Source of the DNA: Lacrimispora indolis DSM 755
GTDB lineage: Bacteria; Bacillota; Clostridia; Lachnospirales; Lachnospiraceae
Length of the DNA stretch: 64,000 bases
Reading direction: 5' to 3'
Assembly (NCBI RefSeq): GCF_000526995.1
Contig: NZ_AZUI01000001.1
Coordinates: 2,294,001 to 2,358,000 of the forward strand
This document shows positions 17,845 to 27,687 of the stretch, piece after piece (within the stretch, counting starts at the first letter, position 1; each line of letters begins with the position of its first letter). A program made the translations under genes and the position numbers. The notes under the pieces are model-generated. The model was not told where the DNA came from and did not search any database. It worked only from the letters and a program-made list of their open reading frames with translations.

Positions 17845-18687
17845 ATGAGCAGAGAGAGAAGGATCCGCAATGGAAAGACGTTGCTTACACATGTAATATT
17901 ACTGGTGATTGGGCTGGCCTGGATTTATCCGTTTTTATGGATGATTTCAGCCTCCTTTAAAAGTCAGAAGGAATTCTTTGACAACAGGCTGGGACTGATT
18001 CCCAAGGAGCCCACCTTTGACAACGTGCTGAGGATCTGGGAGAAAGCCAATTTCGAAACTTATTTTTTCAATACGGTGACTGTTACGGTCTTTGTGGTAT
18101 TGCTGGTGCTGGTCATGACCATGCTTTCCGGATATGCCCTGGGAAGATATGATTTTATCGGGAAAAAGGTGATCATGGCCGTATTTTTAAGCAGCATTGC
18201 CATTCCCATAGTCAGTACCATTATACCTACCTATGAAGTTGTCAAAAGCCTGAATCTGGTAGGCACAAGGCTGGGGCTGATTCTGGCACAGGCAGGCGGC
18301 GCCCACGTTATTTTTCTGCTTCTGTTCTCCAGCTTTTTCAAACAGGTTCCGGGGGAGCTGGAAGATGCCGCAAGGGCGGATGGATGTAATTTTTTTGAAA
18401 CGTTCTTCCACATTATGATGCCCCTGTCCCGTCCGATTGCAACGACGGTCGTCATCATGGAGACCATATGGACCTGGAACGCATTTATGCTTCCTCTGGT
18501 ACTGACCTTAAACAATCCTGCTTCCCGTACATTGGCGGTGGGACTGTATGCCTTCCGGGGAGAAAATACGGTGGACTGGACCGGCATTGCTGCGGGAGGA
18601 ACCATTGCGGTCATACCGATTATTGTATTATTTATTTTTTTACAGCGTTATTTTGTAGAAGGAATTGCCGGAGCGGTAAAAAGTTAG
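17845..18687 (+). CDS. Sugar ABC transporter permease, MalG/UgpE type
   Basis: The start is taken at ATG 17845, behind GGGAGGTGG at 17831-17839; a GTG at 17824 overlapping the previous gene is in frame but lies before that ribosome binding site. The 280-residue protein has six membrane segments and the EAA-type loop EDAARADGCNFFETFFHIMM. It is the partner of the permease just upstream and works with the lipoprotein encoded at 18755. Confidence 0.92.
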   Translation: MSRERRIRNGKTLLTHVILLVIGLAWIYPFLWMISASFKSQKEFFDNRLGLIPKEPTFDNVLRIWEKANFETYFFNTVTVTVFVVLLVLVMTMLSGYALGRYDFIGKKVIMAVFLSSIAIPIVSTIIPTYEVVKSLNLVGTRLGLILAQAGGAHVIFLLLFSSFFKQVPGELEDAARADGCNFFETFFHIMMPLSRPIATTVVIMETIWTWNAFMLPLVLTLNNPASRTLAVGLYAFRGENTVDWTGIAAGGTIAVIPIIVLFIFLQRYFVEGIAGAVKS

Positions 18688-18754
18688 GCGGCGGTAAAAA
18701 GGGAAAAGGCAGCAGCATTCCCTGAAAATATAATAAATAAAGGAGGAGTGGTTT

Positions 18755-20260
18755 ATGAAATTAAAAAAGGCAGGGGCCCTTTCGCTGGCCCTGGTCATGA
18801 CAGCACATGTTTTGACCGGATGTGCAATGCCAAAAACGGGAGGAGGGGGGACAACCGCGGCGTCAAAGGAAGAGACAGCTGCACAGGCGGAGGAAGCCGG
18901 AGAGAAAGCGGGGAAAGAACAGATCACCATAAGAGTTGTGGACTGGAGTGACAGCTCTTTAAAGCGAAGGGAAGAATTTAACAAAAAGTACATGGAGGAA
19001 CATCCTGACATTCAGATCGAATATACGATGCTGACCGTAGACCAGTTTAAAAATACGATTGTGACAATGATAAAATCAGGGGATGGGCCGGATCTGTTTC
19101 CTATTCCGGCAGGCATGACCTTAAGCACGGCCTTAAAGGAAGAATGGTATCAGCCCATGGACGATTACATAACCCAGGAATTCAAGGACAGTGTCGACCC
19201 TGCTGCAGTCAAGGAAGGCATTACCATAAAGGGGGACCAGTGGTATACCATTTCAGAAATCATGCCGGTTGTAAACTGTCTGTTTTTCTACAATAAAGAT
19301 GTGCTGAAAAATGCCGGGGTGAATAAAGTTCCGGAGACCTATGGGGAATTTATTGAGGCATGCAAAAAGATAACGGAAACCGGCGGCGGCCAGGTCTATG
19401 GGCTGGTCGAAGGCGGAAAGCAGCTGAACCGGCTGGATACGCTGGTCCGTTCCTTCGCAGCGGTTGGAGGCGGTAAGATCGCTCCATATTCCAAGGTGCT
19501 TACGGTTGACGGAAAGGCGCCCTATGACAGCGAGGCAGTGATCTCCGCCATGGCCCTGCTGGAACAGCTGGTGGCGGATGGAAGCGTTCATCCGGATACC
19601 GTAAATATCAGTGCGCCGGAAGCGAGGGAATTGTTCGCACAGGGGCAGGCGGGCTTTATCTGCCAGGGAATGTGGTGCATCCCGCCCTGGGAACAGGCGT
19701 ATCCGGATTTGAATTACGGTGTTATGGCGGTTCCCGTGCCTGACGGCGGAGCAAAAGGCGGAGTTCAGCAGGTTGAGCTGGCTCCATGGATGGGAATTTA
19801 TAAGCAGTCAAAACATCCAAAGGAAGCGGCTGAATATCTGATGGCATTGTTCAGTGAGGGAGGCGGTTATCAGTCCGGCTGTGTTTCAGACGGCAATTAC
19901 GTTTCCGTCATTCCCAGCGTGAACGAAAAGCATATGTCTAACGAAGTGATGAAGGAGTATTACGAAGTCGCTTCCGCCCAGGCCAAAGACGTGCCGGAAG
20001 CCACCGCGCGGGATGAGAAGGTCTATGATTTCTATACGGAGGTAAAGGATGTGCAGCCCAGTCTGGGCGCAATCACCCAGGGTGTTCTGGCTCAGAGCAT
20101 CACGGATTATACCGCCGAATTGAAACAGCTGTCTGAAAGATCCACCGCTGAGTGGAAGAGAGCTTCCCAGGCAATCGGCCTTGACTTTGGCGTATTTGAT
20201 TTCCCCAACTGGGATCCGTTAAAAGATTACACGGAAGCGGATTATAAAGAACTGAAGTAA
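18755..20260 (+). CDS. Extracellular sugar-binding lipoprotein, family 1
   Basis: The 501-residue protein begins with a lipoprotein signal (lipobox LTGC at about residues 20-23), a Glu/Ala-rich linker, and then a family 1 solute-binding fold (ITIRVVDWSDSS, NKKYMEEHPDIQIEY, GDGPDLFPIPAG). It is anchored outside the cell and hands an oligosaccharide to the two permeases just upstream. AAAGGAGGAG precedes the ATG. It is the third gene of the operon driven from 16786. The ligand is unknown; the neighbours suggest a modified or sulfated glycan fragment. Confidence 0.92.
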   Translation: MKLKKAGALSLALVMTAHVLTGCAMPKTGGGGTTAASKEETAAQAEEAGEKAGKEQITIRVVDWSDSSLKRREEFNKKYMEEHPDIQIEYTMLTVDQFKNTIVTMIKSGDGPDLFPIPAGMTLSTALKEEWYQPMDDYITQEFKDSVDPAAVKEGITIKGDQWYTISEIMPVVNCLFFYNKDVLKNAGVNKVPETYGEFIEACKKITETGGGQVYGLVEGGKQLNRLDTLVRSFAAVGGGKIAPYSKVLTVDGKAPYDSEAVISAMALLEQLVADGSVHPDTVNISAPEARELFAQGQAGFICQGMWCIPPWEQAYPDLNYGVMAVPVPDGGAKGGVQQVELAPWMGIYKQSKHPKEAAEYLMALFSEGGGYQSGCVSDGNYVSVIPSVNEKHMSNEVMKEYYEVASAQAKDVPEATARDEKVYDFYTEVKDVQPSLGAITQGVLAQSITDYTAELKQLSERSTAEWKRASQAIGLDFGVFDFPNWDPLKDYTEADYKELK

Positions 20261-20284
20261 AACAGAAGAAAATACAGGAAAAAG

Positions 20285-20316
20285 GCAGAGGGTGCAGAGA
20301 AAACGGCATCCTCTGC
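20285..20316 (+). terminator. Hairpin after the binding protein gene
   Basis: GCAGAGGGTGC (20285-20295) pairs with GCATCCTCTGC (20306-20316) with one G-T pair. No T tract follows, so it may be an mRNA-stabilising or attenuating hairpin rather than a full terminator. Confidence 0.4.
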
Positions 20317-20325
20317 TGGTAATAT

Positions 20326-20345
20326 GCGGACTTTTCCGCTATAAT
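20326..20345 (+). promoter_or_regulatory. Possible promoter -10 with overlapping palindrome before the ROK gene
   Basis: TATAAT at 20340-20345 is preceded by the inverted repeat GCGGA-CTTT-TCCGC (20326-20339). No good -35 box is seen. The palindrome does not resemble the AT-rich motif at 9127 and 16818. Confidence 0.35.
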
Positions 20346-20380
20346 AGAAGATACATAAAAGCAGAGTGGAGGAGAGAATC

Positions 20381-21598
20381 GTGGCTGTCCGTGGAAATAA
20401 TCTTCCTAGAGTTAAAAAACAAAATGAAACGCTTATAAAGGAAATCATCTATAAATATGGCCCCATATCCAGAAGCAGGATCGCGGAAATGCTGTCTCTG
20501 ACTCCGCCGACCATAACCACCAATGTTGCATCCCTCATTGAACAGGGGCTGATTCACGAATTTTCTGCGGAAGATTCCGAATGTGAGGAAAGACCCCTGG
20601 GCCGCCGCCCGGTGAAGATCGATTTTATTCAAACCTCCAGATATGCCATTGGGGTAGAGACAAACCCCTATCATACGGCCATCTGCATGCTGGATCTGCG
20701 GGGAAATGAAATCTGCAGCGCCCGCTATGAGCCGCGCAAAGCCGGCTATGAGACAGAGCTGGATTTGCTGGCGAAGAGGATTCATAAGCTCATCCATGAA
20801 AGCGGAGTGGACACTGACCGCATTTTGGGAATCGGGATCGGACTGCCGGGTTTCGTGGAATACCATGCAGGCGTTTTGAGGGAGAGCTTTAACATAGAAT
20901 GGAACAACAAAAATATTGTGCGTGACTTATCCAAAAGAATGGAAATCCCTGTTCTGATCGAAAACAATGCCAGGGTACGGGTGATCGGGGAGGAACTGCT
21001 GAGCAAGACCCTGCGGCCGGAAAGCTTTGCCTATTATCTGATTTCTTATGGAATTGCGTGCCCCATGTTTGTAAAAAGCCGTATGATCACCGGTTCCAAT
21101 TCCATGGCAGGCGAGGCAGGGCATATGGTAGTGAATATGAACGGGCCCAAATGCGATACCTGCGGGCATTACGGGTGTCTGGAAGAGGTGGCAAGTGAGA
21201 GGGCCATAATAAAGCGGTGCAAGGCAGATATAAAAGCGGGCACAGCCTCCATGCTGGCGGAGCTTTGCCCGGATATTGACCTCCTGACCATGAAAGAGGT
21301 CCTGACCGCCCAGGAATGCTTTGATGAGTATGTGATTAAGGTAATGGAGGAGGCAATTGTATATCTTGGAATCGCGCTGGCCAATATCATCAATCTCATC
21401 AGTCCTCCCCTTGTCATCATTGACGGCTATATTATGAAGCTTAACAGGAACAGGCGCCAGCTTCTGGAAGAAACGAGAAAACACATTTTTGCACTGAATG
21501 AGCAGGAAATTGACTTTGAATTTATTGATTTTGATCCGTTTATAGGCGCAAGGGGCGGTGCCGCTTTAGCAATCAAGGAATTGTTTATTAAGGGGTGA
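20381..21598 (+). CDS. ROK family transcriptional regulator
   Basis: The start is put at GTG 20381, behind GGAGGAG at 20368-20374; an in-frame GTG at 20366 would place the ribosome binding site inside the gene. The 405-residue protein has an N-terminal winged helix (residues about 10-65, ISRSRIAEMLSLTPPTITTN) and a C-terminal ROK sugar-binding domain with LGIGIGLPG and the zinc motif CDTCGHYGCLEE. The cysteine spacing is CxxCGxxGC, one residue longer than the usual CxCGxxGC. ROK regulators such as XylR and NagC are repressors relieved by a sugar or sugar phosphate. It likely binds the shared sites at 9127 and 16818. The next gene starts four bases after its stop. Confidence 0.9.
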   Translation: MAVRGNNLPRVKKQNETLIKEIIYKYGPISRSRIAEMLSLTPPTITTNVASLIEQGLIHEFSAEDSECEERPLGRRPVKIDFIQTSRYAIGVETNPYHTAICMLDLRGNEICSARYEPRKAGYETELDLLAKRIHKLIHESGVDTDRILGIGIGLPGFVEYHAGVLRESFNIEWNNKNIVRDLSKRMEIPVLIENNARVRVIGEELLSKTLRPESFAYYLISYGIACPMFVKSRMITGSNSMAGEAGHMVVNMNGPKCDTCGHYGCLEEVASERAIIKRCKADIKAGTASMLAELCPDIDLLTMKEVLTAQECFDEYVIKVMEEAIVYLGIALANIINLISPPLVIIDGYIMKLNRNRRQLLEETRKHIFALNEQEIDFEFIDFDPFIGARGGAALAIKELFIKG

Positions 21599-21602
21599 CA
21601 AA

Positions 21603-22610
21603 ATGAAGACATGGAGAATCGGGGTAATCGGCTGCGGCAGAATCTCTTCTGTTTATACTGCGGCATTTAAAAATATGGAAGAGATAGAAGTCTGCTTTGC
21701 GGTGGATAAAGAATTGGAGCGGGCAAAGAACTTTGCCGGAAGATTTCCGGGATGCGGTTTTTCGGACAGGCTGGAGGACTTACTGGAGCAGGAGCTGGAT
21801 GCGGTCCATGTTCTGACGCCCCATTACCTGCATAAGGAACATGCAATTGCCTGCTTAAATGCAGGCTTTCACGTGCTTACGGAAAAACCCATTGCCATCC
21901 ATTTAGGGGATGCGGACCTTATGACAGAGGCAGCAAAAAGGAATCATAAGCAGCTGGGGGTCATATTCCAGAACCGGTATATTGAAGGGATACGGGAAGT
22001 AAAACGCCTGATAGAGGCGGGGGAATTCGGCAGACTGACCGGCGCCTTTTCCACGTTGAACTGGTGGCGGCCGCCGTCCTATTACGATTGCGACTGGAAA
22101 GGAAGCTGGGAAAGAGAAGGCGGCGGCGTTGTTATTGATCAGGCCATTCACAGCCTGGATCTGGTCCGTTATCTCATGGGATGCGAGCCCGTAAAGGTGA
22201 ATGCAAGCATCGACCGCCGGGTTCTGACAAATATTGAGGTGGAAGATGTGGCGGATGCAGCCATTGTCTTTGAAAATGGCGCCGTATATTCTTTTTTTGC
22301 ATGCAATTATTACACAAGCAACAGTGCCATCCGTGTGGAGATCAGCGGTGAAAACGGTACCGCACTGCTGACCCAGAATGAAGTCCTCATTAAGCTGAAG
22401 GGGAGACCGGAAAGGACTGTGTATCCGGCGGCCGGACCGGATGTTCAGGGCGAGGCTTACTGGGGAAATTATCATGAAGTCCAGCTTCGTGATTTTTACC
22501 GGTGTCTGGAAGAGGGAAGAAAGGTCCCCACGGATCCGGAAGACGCAAAGAAAACCTTGAAGCTGGTTTTGGATATTTACCGCTCTGGAAAAGAAAAGAA
22601 TGCATTGTGA
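21603..22610 (+). CDS. Gfo/Idh/MocA family oxidoreductase, second copy in the locus
   Basis: The 335-residue protein has the N-terminal dinucleotide fold (IGVIGCGRISSVY), the EKP motif in HVLTEKPIA near residue 98 and the C-terminal substrate domain with GGGVVIDQAIHSLDL, where Asp and His are the usual catalytic pair. It is only distantly like the enzyme at 10048. It is translationally coupled to the ROK gene, so it is probably induced by the same sugar. A reaction on a sugar hydroxyl with NAD(P) is expected. Confidence 0.88.
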   Translation: MKTWRIGVIGCGRISSVYTAAFKNMEEIEVCFAVDKELERAKNFAGRFPGCGFSDRLEDLLEQELDAVHVLTPHYLHKEHAIACLNAGFHVLTEKPIAIHLGDADLMTEAAKRNHKQLGVIFQNRYIEGIREVKRLIEAGEFGRLTGAFSTLNWWRPPSYYDCDWKGSWEREGGGVVIDQAIHSLDLVRYLMGCEPVKVNASIDRRVLTNIEVEDVADAAIVFENGAVYSFFACNYYTSNSAIRVEISGENGTALLTQNEVLIKLKGRPERTVYPAAGPDVQGEAYWGNYHEVQLRDFYRCLEEGRKVPTDPEDAKKTLKLVLDIYRSGKEKNAL

Positions 22611-22694
22611 CTTTTAGCGTACTTGTTTTTTTGTTAATTTTTTGTGCATCTGTAAAAGTTTGAACAAGTTATTGTAAAATATTGGTAAAATGCA

Positions 22695-22721
22695 TATAGT
22701 TATCTAAATATTGGCCGATAT
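22695..22721 (+). promoter_or_regulatory. Possible sigma-D (sigma-28) promoter of the chemoreceptor
   Basis: GCCGATAT at 22714-22721 matches the motility sigma factor -10 consensus (GCCGATAA) in 7 of 8 bases. A TATA at 22695-22698, 15 bases upstream, fits the TAAA -35 in 3 of 4. The position before a chemoreceptor gene supports the call. Confidence 0.45.
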
Positions 22722-22730
22722 ACACATTGA

Positions 22731-22757
22731 GCCTCCGTAAAGTCTGACAACGGAGGC
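22731..22757 (+). other. Hairpin in the 5' leader of the chemoreceptor mRNA
   Basis: GCCTCCGT (22731-22738) pairs with ACGGAGGC (22750-22757) over an 11-base loop. It lies about 10 bases after the possible sigma-D -10 box and 29 bases before the start codon, with no T tract. Confidence 0.55.
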
Positions 22758-22786
22758 GTAAACTGGATATCGGAGGATAACGAAAT

Positions 22787-24787
22787 ATGAAAGGGAAACA
22801 CAAGGGAATAAAAAAGGAATTGGTGACATTCACAATGGCGTGTATCATTTCCATTGTATTCGTGCTGTCCGCAGGCTCCATTTATCTGACTTATGATACG
22901 ACACAAAAGTCCCTGGCAAAAAGCTTAAAGGAAACTTCAGAGCTGGTTTCTGAGAAAATAACCCAGCAGCTAAAGGAGTATTCCATCATATCCGAGGCAA
23001 TTGCCCTGTATATGAAAGGAAATGTGCAAAAAGGGGGCAACATCAATATATTCCTGCGAATCGCATGTTCCCAGTATGGTCTTAAAAATATCGATATCAT
23101 TTCGTCTGACGGGTTGTCTGCTGTCAACGGAAAGTCCTATGAACAGGACATTGCATACTTGCAGGCAAAAAACGGAACCCCTTTTTTGTCAGACCCTGTG
23201 ATCCATAAAGAGTCCGTGTCCTTTGAATATGCGTATCCCTATGACGACCTGATCATTATGCTGGAATTTCCTTATTCTGTTTTTGAAACAATTATCGCGG
23301 ATACAAAGCTTGGGGATACGGGAAGCACCTATATCCTGAACCGGGAAGGCACGAAAGTGGCTCACGAGGACTTTTCTCTGGTGCTGGCGCAGCAAAATGA
23401 TATGGAGGCAGCAAAAACAGATCAGGCTGTATATGGAGAGATCGCAAAGCTGGAAACTGCAATGGTAAAGGGAGAAACCGGCTTTGATTTCTATGATTGG
23501 AACGGGGAAAGTAAGTTTGGCTCCTATACTCCTGTGAAAGATACCAATGGCTGGTCGGTAAATGTGACGGCCTCGGAATCGGAATTCATGTCCGGGGTCA
23601 AAGCCTCCATGCTAAGCTCCGTTATTTTGGGGCTTGTCTCTATGATCATCGCGGTTTTCATCATGCTTCGGATCACCAACCGGATCACAAAACCCATCGG
23701 GCAGGTGGTGGATTCTATTGATAAGTTATCTGCCGGTGATCTGGGCATAGAGCTTCACATGGAGCGTCGGGATGAAATCGGGGGAATCGGGGAAAAGGTC
23801 AATGAAATGGCGGGAAAATACAGGGATATCATCAGCGATATTTCCCGGTTTCTCCAGGAGGTTTCCTGCGGAAACTTAGTGGTCCAAAGCGATTGCCAAT
23901 ATCCTGGTGAATTTGACGGCATTCGCAGTTCCATGGAAATGATCGCTTCCCGCTTAAATGATACCATACTAAACATCAGTGCCTCCGCCCAGGAAGTGGA
24001 TTACGGTGCCGGACAGGTTTCCAGCGTTTCCCAGGCTCTTGCCTCAGGAGCAGCCTTGCAGGCAGAAACCGTGGAAGAATTGAATATTTCCATTGCAAAT
24101 GTTTCAGAAAAGGCTGTAAAAAATACGGAGCATGTGAAAAGGGCTTCGGATTATGTAAATCAGTCCGGGGCAAGGGTCAATGATGGTAACCGGCATATGG
24201 AAAGTTTGAATGAGGCCATGAATGAGGTAAGCATGTTTTCTGAAAAGATATCCGGGATCACAAAGATGATCGAAGATATTGCGTTTCAGACCAATATTCT
24301 GGCTTTAAACGCTGCCGTGGAGGCTGCCCGTGCAGGGGATGCAGGCAGGGGATTTGCGGTTGTGGCCGGAGAGGTGAGGAACTTGTCGGCGAAATCTGCG
24401 GAGGCGGCAAAACAGACGGCTCAGCTGATCGGGCATACGGTAAAGGCGGTTTCAGAGGGAAAGAAGCAGACTGATGAGACGGCAGAGATCCTTATGGAGG
24501 TATCTGAAAAATCACTCCTTTTGGAGCAGGTGATCGAGGAAATTCAATCGGCCTCCCTGGATCAGGCGCAGGCCATGGAACAGATCAGAGAAGGATTGTC
24601 CCAGGTATCGGCTGTGGTTCAAGCCAATGCCGCAACAGCCCAGGAAAGCTCCTCCTCCAGTGAAGAACTGGCTGCCCAGGCCAGGATCTTAAATCAGGAG
24701 GTTTCAAAATTCAAATTGATTGAAGAATATGCTCCTCCAGAAGATAATGATAATGAGGAACAGCCGGAGGATCCGGAAGAATGTTAA
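22787..24787 (+). CDS. Methyl-accepting chemotaxis protein
   Basis: The 666-residue receptor has a first membrane segment at about residues 13-34, an extracellular sensor of about 240 residues (dCache-like), a second membrane segment near 275-297, a HAMP domain ([20 protein letters not shown]) and a signalling domain whose hairpin tip [20 protein letters not shown] lies near residue 497. It clusters with other receptors and passes ligand information to CheA/CheW. The C-terminus is acidic and has no CheR-tethering motif. It stands alone between the glycan locus and the alpha-xyloside locus, so it may sense one of their sugars. A terminator follows directly. Confidence 0.93.
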   Translation: MKGKHKGIKKELVTFTMACIISIVFVLSAGSIYLTYDTTQKSLAKSLKETSELVSEKITQQLKEYSIISEAIALYMKGNVQKGGNINIFLRIACSQYGLKNIDIISSDGLSAVNGKSYEQDIAYLQAKNGTPFLSDPVIHKESVSFEYAYPYDDLIIMLEFPYSVFETIIADTKLGDTGSTYILNREGTKVAHEDFSLVLAQQNDMEAAKTDQAVYGEIAKLETAMVKGETGFDFYDWNGESKFGSYTPVKDTNGWSVNVTASESEFMSGVKASMLSSVILGLVSMIIAVFIMLRITNRITKPIGQVVDSIDKLSAGDLGIELHMERRDEIGGIGEKVNEMAGKYRDIISDISRFLQEVSCGNLVVQSDCQYPGEFDGIRSSMEMIASRLNDTILNISASAQEVDYGAGQVSSVSQALASGAALQAETVEELNISIANVSEKAVKNTEHVKRASDYVNQSGARVNDGNRHMESLNEAMNEVSMFSEKISGITKMIEDIAFQTNILALNAAVEAARAGDAGRGFAVVAGEVRNLSAKSAEAAKQTAQLIGHTVKAVSEGKKQTDETAEILMEVSEKSLLLEQVIEEIQSASLDQAQAMEQIREGLSQVSAVVQANAATAQESSSSSEELAAQARILNQEVSKFKLIEEYAPPEDNDNEEQPEDPEEC

Positions 24788-24792
24788 AACGG

Positions 24793-24820
24793 CCTATCCC
24801 GACACGGGATGGGTTTTTTT
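24793..24820 (+). terminator. Rho-independent terminator after the chemoreceptor
   Basis: CCTATCCCG (24793-24801) pairs with CGGGATGGG (24805-24813) with one wobble, then seven T. Confidence 0.88.
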
Positions 24821-24979
24821 GATTCATGGAAAAATTTCATCCTGTGAATCAAAAAACTTCCGCCAGAGTGCTCGGCCCGGCAATCAGAATTTTAATATAA
24901 ATGCTGTATTTATCAATCAGTTATGATATATTTGTAAAGAATAGCCAATCAGAAGACCAATGAAAGGTATTACATAGGT

Positions 24980-26800
24980 ATGAAAGTCCATATGGAGCGT
25001 TTTCTTGGAAAAAAATCAAGCATACAAAGAAAGGTTGTTGTAGCATACCTTTTAATTGCAGTTCTTCCCCTTCTCATCATTACCCTGTCAGCCAGTATCC
25101 TTTACTACAGAAGCTTTTTAAAGGAAGCCTATGGCCTGGTGGAACAAAATGCGCGATTGCATGAAATCGTTGTACAGGAGAGGATGAATGCTTATGAAAA
25201 TGTTTTATATGAACTCATTACTAAAAAAGAATATATTGAATTATCAAAAGACATTAATACAAAGGATGAAAATTCCCTGCTGATAGACAGTGCCCATATG
25301 GAGACGCTGCTTCGTAGCTGTGTTTACACATATGACGGGATCAGGAGCATTACGTTTCTGGCGGACAGCGGCAGATATGTGACATATTCCAAATGGTATG
25401 GAAGCATGAATGAAAATATCTGGTCAGAGCCGGAGCAGAGAAAGAAGATCCATGATGAAATTGAGAAACGCCAGAAGCTGACGTTTATAGCGACGGTGAA
25501 CTTAAGCAACTCCCCTCAGAAAGATGATTTTGTCATTCTCATGGGATATCCGGTAAAGAACTTAAGGACAAAGGAACAAAGCGGTGTCCTGGTGGTAGCC
25601 TTGGAAGACAATGTTCTGTTATTTGATAACGGCAGACAGGATCAAAAAGGAAAAGGGGGCGACAGCGGTGTCACCACGGTAATTGTGGATGGCAGTGATA
25701 AGATTCTTGCAGGAATTGGACCGGCCTATGTAAATGGCAGATATGAGGATTACCTGGATAAAGAGTTTGGCGGTATGAGGGGGATTTCAGAGAACCGGAG
25801 AAAAATAGAGGGCACAGAATGGACGATTGTGAATATTATTGATGCAGCAGTCTATCAAAAGGAGATCTATCATTTTATCCGCATTGTTCTGGTGTTAATG
25901 GTGGCAATTACCTTCCTCTTTTTTGTTATATTGTTTTTTATATCAAAAAGGTATCTTGGAGCCATTCAGAAGATCGCCCAGAATATCCATGACTTTAAGG
26001 GAACAGATGCGGATCAGATCATAACGGATTTGAATGAAGAAGATGAATTGTACGTAATCGTCAGGCAGTTTAACAAGATGACTGCCCGGGTGAATTCCCT
26101 TGTAGAGACCTTGAGACAGAGAAATGAAGAGATAAAAGCCGCTGCCATCAGCCAGAAGCATGCGGAAATCAAGGCTCTGGAAGCCCAGATAAACCCTCAT
26201 TTTTTATATAATATTCTGGATTCCATTAATTGGAGAGCTGTTGAACATGACGAAGAGGAAATCAGCAATATGCTTGGTACATTGGGGAGTCTTTTACGGT
26301 ACAGCGTATCCAATATTGATATGATGGTGATGCTGGAGGCGGAAATCAGCTGGCTGGAAAAATATATATTTCTTCAAAGAGACCGTTTCCAGAATTCTTT
26401 TGATTGTCAATATGATATTACAAATGAGGCAATGGTGTTTCCCATCTATAAGATGCTTTTGCAGCCGATCATAGAGAATATAATCCTGCATGCCTTTGAA
26501 GAAGTGAAGGAAGGCGGCATGATTGATGTGAAAGCATTTATCCGGGAAGACGGAAAGCTGGAAATCAGAGTAAAAGATAATGGATGCGGCATGGCAGACG
26601 AGACTCTTGCGGAAATTAAAAAAGAGATATCGGAAGAAGGAGCCTTAAACGGCAGAAGCATCGGCATCAGCAATGTGGTCCACAGGCTTCGCATTTATTA
26701 TCAGGATGAAGCAGATATTGTTGTGAAGAGCAAACCAGGAGAAGGAACGGAGTTTATTTTAATCATACCGGACAAACAGGAAGGAAAGCTTTACGGATAG
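24980..26800 (+). CDS. Sensor histidine kinase, YesM type
   Basis: The 606-residue protein has membrane segments at about residues 19-42 and 295-320, an extracellular sensor between them, a HAMP-like linker, the His_kinase motif EAQINPHFLYNILDSINW near residue 398, and an HATPase domain with IENIILHAFEE and KDNGCGM. It forms a two-component pair with the gene at 26821. The ribosome binding site (AAAGG at about 24962) is weak for ATG 24980; an in-frame ATG at 24992 is an alternative. The context indicates sensing of an alpha-xyloside or related oligosaccharide. Confidence 0.92.
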   Translation: MKVHMERFLGKKSSIQRKVVVAYLLIAVLPLLIITLSASILYYRSFLKEAYGLVEQNARLHEIVVQERMNAYENVLYELITKKEYIELSKDINTKDENSLLIDSAHMETLLRSCVYTYDGIRSITFLADSGRYVTYSKWYGSMNENIWSEPEQRKKIHDEIEKRQKLTFIATVNLSNSPQKDDFVILMGYPVKNLRTKEQSGVLVVALEDNVLLFDNGRQDQKGKGGDSGVTTVIVDGSDKILAGIGPAYVNGRYEDYLDKEFGGMRGISENRRKIEGTEWTIVNIIDAAVYQKEIYHFIRIVLVLMVAITFLFFVILFFISKRYLGAIQKIAQNIHDFKGTDADQIITDLNEEDELYVIVRQFNKMTARVNSLVETLRQRNEEIKAAAISQKHAEIKALEAQINPHFLYNILDSINWRAVEHDEEEISNMLGTLGSLLRYSVSNIDMMVMLEAEISWLEKYIFLQRDRFQNSFDCQYDITNEAMVFPIYKMLLQPIIENIILHAFEEVKEGGMIDVKAFIREDGKLEIRVKDNGCGMADETLAEIKKEISEEGALNGRSIGISNVVHRLRIYYQDEADIVVKSKPGEGTEFILIIPDKQEGKLYG

Positions 26801-26820
26801 AAAGGAAGCGAAGACGGGAA

Positions 26821-27573
26821 ATGAAAACGGTCATTATCGTGGAAGACGAGTTTCGGATCAGGCATGGGCTCAGCAATCTGATTAATAAAGTCAACATGGG
26901 CTGCCGGGTGATAGGGGAAGCGGAAAACGGATATGAGGGGCTTAAAATGATTCAGGATATGGAATGCGATATCGTAATCACTGATATCCGCATGCCGAAA
27001 ATGGACGGGCTGGAGATGATTGAAAAGGCGAGAAACATAGGTGCATCATGTACCTTTGTAATCCTGAGCGGTTATGCTGAATTTGAATATGCCAGGAGAG
27101 GAATGCGCCTTGGAGTAAAGGATTATTTGCTGAAGCCGGTTATGATATCCGATGTGAAGGAGTTATTGGTGAAATTAGGGGACAGGAAAGAAGAAAGTCC
27201 GCCCCGTAATTTTGAAACAGGGCAGTATTCCAGGGTGGTGAGGGAAATGGTCACCACAATGGAGGAGAATTATGGAATGCGCATTGGCTTAGATACTTTT
27301 TCCGAGAAGTTCCGGTTAACGCCGGAATACATCAGTAATCTTTTCGGCAGAGAAACCGGCATGACCTTCTCCAATTACATAAAAAGAATCAGGATCGAAA
27401 AGGCAAAAGAGCTTATATTGGCTACAGATATGAAAATCTATGAAATTGCATGCAGAGTCGGATACCCGGATCAAAAGTATTTTTCAAAGGTTTTCAAGGA
27501 ATATACGGGAGTCTCGGCAAAGCAGTTTGCAATAGACAGCCGAAAAGAGGAACGCCGGCCGGCAGGAGAATAA
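26821..27573 (+). CDS. Response regulator, YesN type (short form)
   Basis: The 250-residue protein consists of a receiver domain with acidic residues near 8-10 and phospho-acceptor D55 (IVITDIRMPKMDG), and an AraC-type DNA-binding domain (residues about 145-245, YISNLFGRETGMTFSNYIKR, YPDQKYFSKVFKEYTGVS). The long middle part of other YesN proteins is absent. It follows its kinase by 20 bases. It probably activates the importer and GH31 genes from 27688 onward. Confidence 0.92.
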   Translation: MKTVIIVEDEFRIRHGLSNLINKVNMGCRVIGEAENGYEGLKMIQDMECDIVITDIRMPKMDGLEMIEKARNIGASCTFVILSGYAEFEYARRGMRLGVKDYLLKPVMISDVKELLVKLGDRKEESPPRNFETGQYSRVVREMVTTMEENYGMRIGLDTFSEKFRLTPEYISNLFGRETGMTFSNYIKRIRIEKAKELILATDMKIYEIACRVGYPDQKYFSKVFKEYTGVSAKQFAIDSRKEERRPAGE

Positions 27574-27594
27574 TTCCTGTTGCCCGGCGTTACT
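27551..27594 (+). terminator. Hairpin overlapping the end of the response regulator gene
   Basis: AACGCCGG (27551-27558) pairs with CCGGCGTT (27584-27591), with an inner CAGGA/TCCTG stem. The T run is short. It separates the regulators from the importer operon. Confidence 0.5.
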
Positions 27595-27687
27595 TTAACT
27601 TTCTACACTTTTCTTAAGATAATGATATTTTTTTAGGATTACAGGAAGATTATACTAAACACATAAAGAATACAGGAGGGGTAATCA

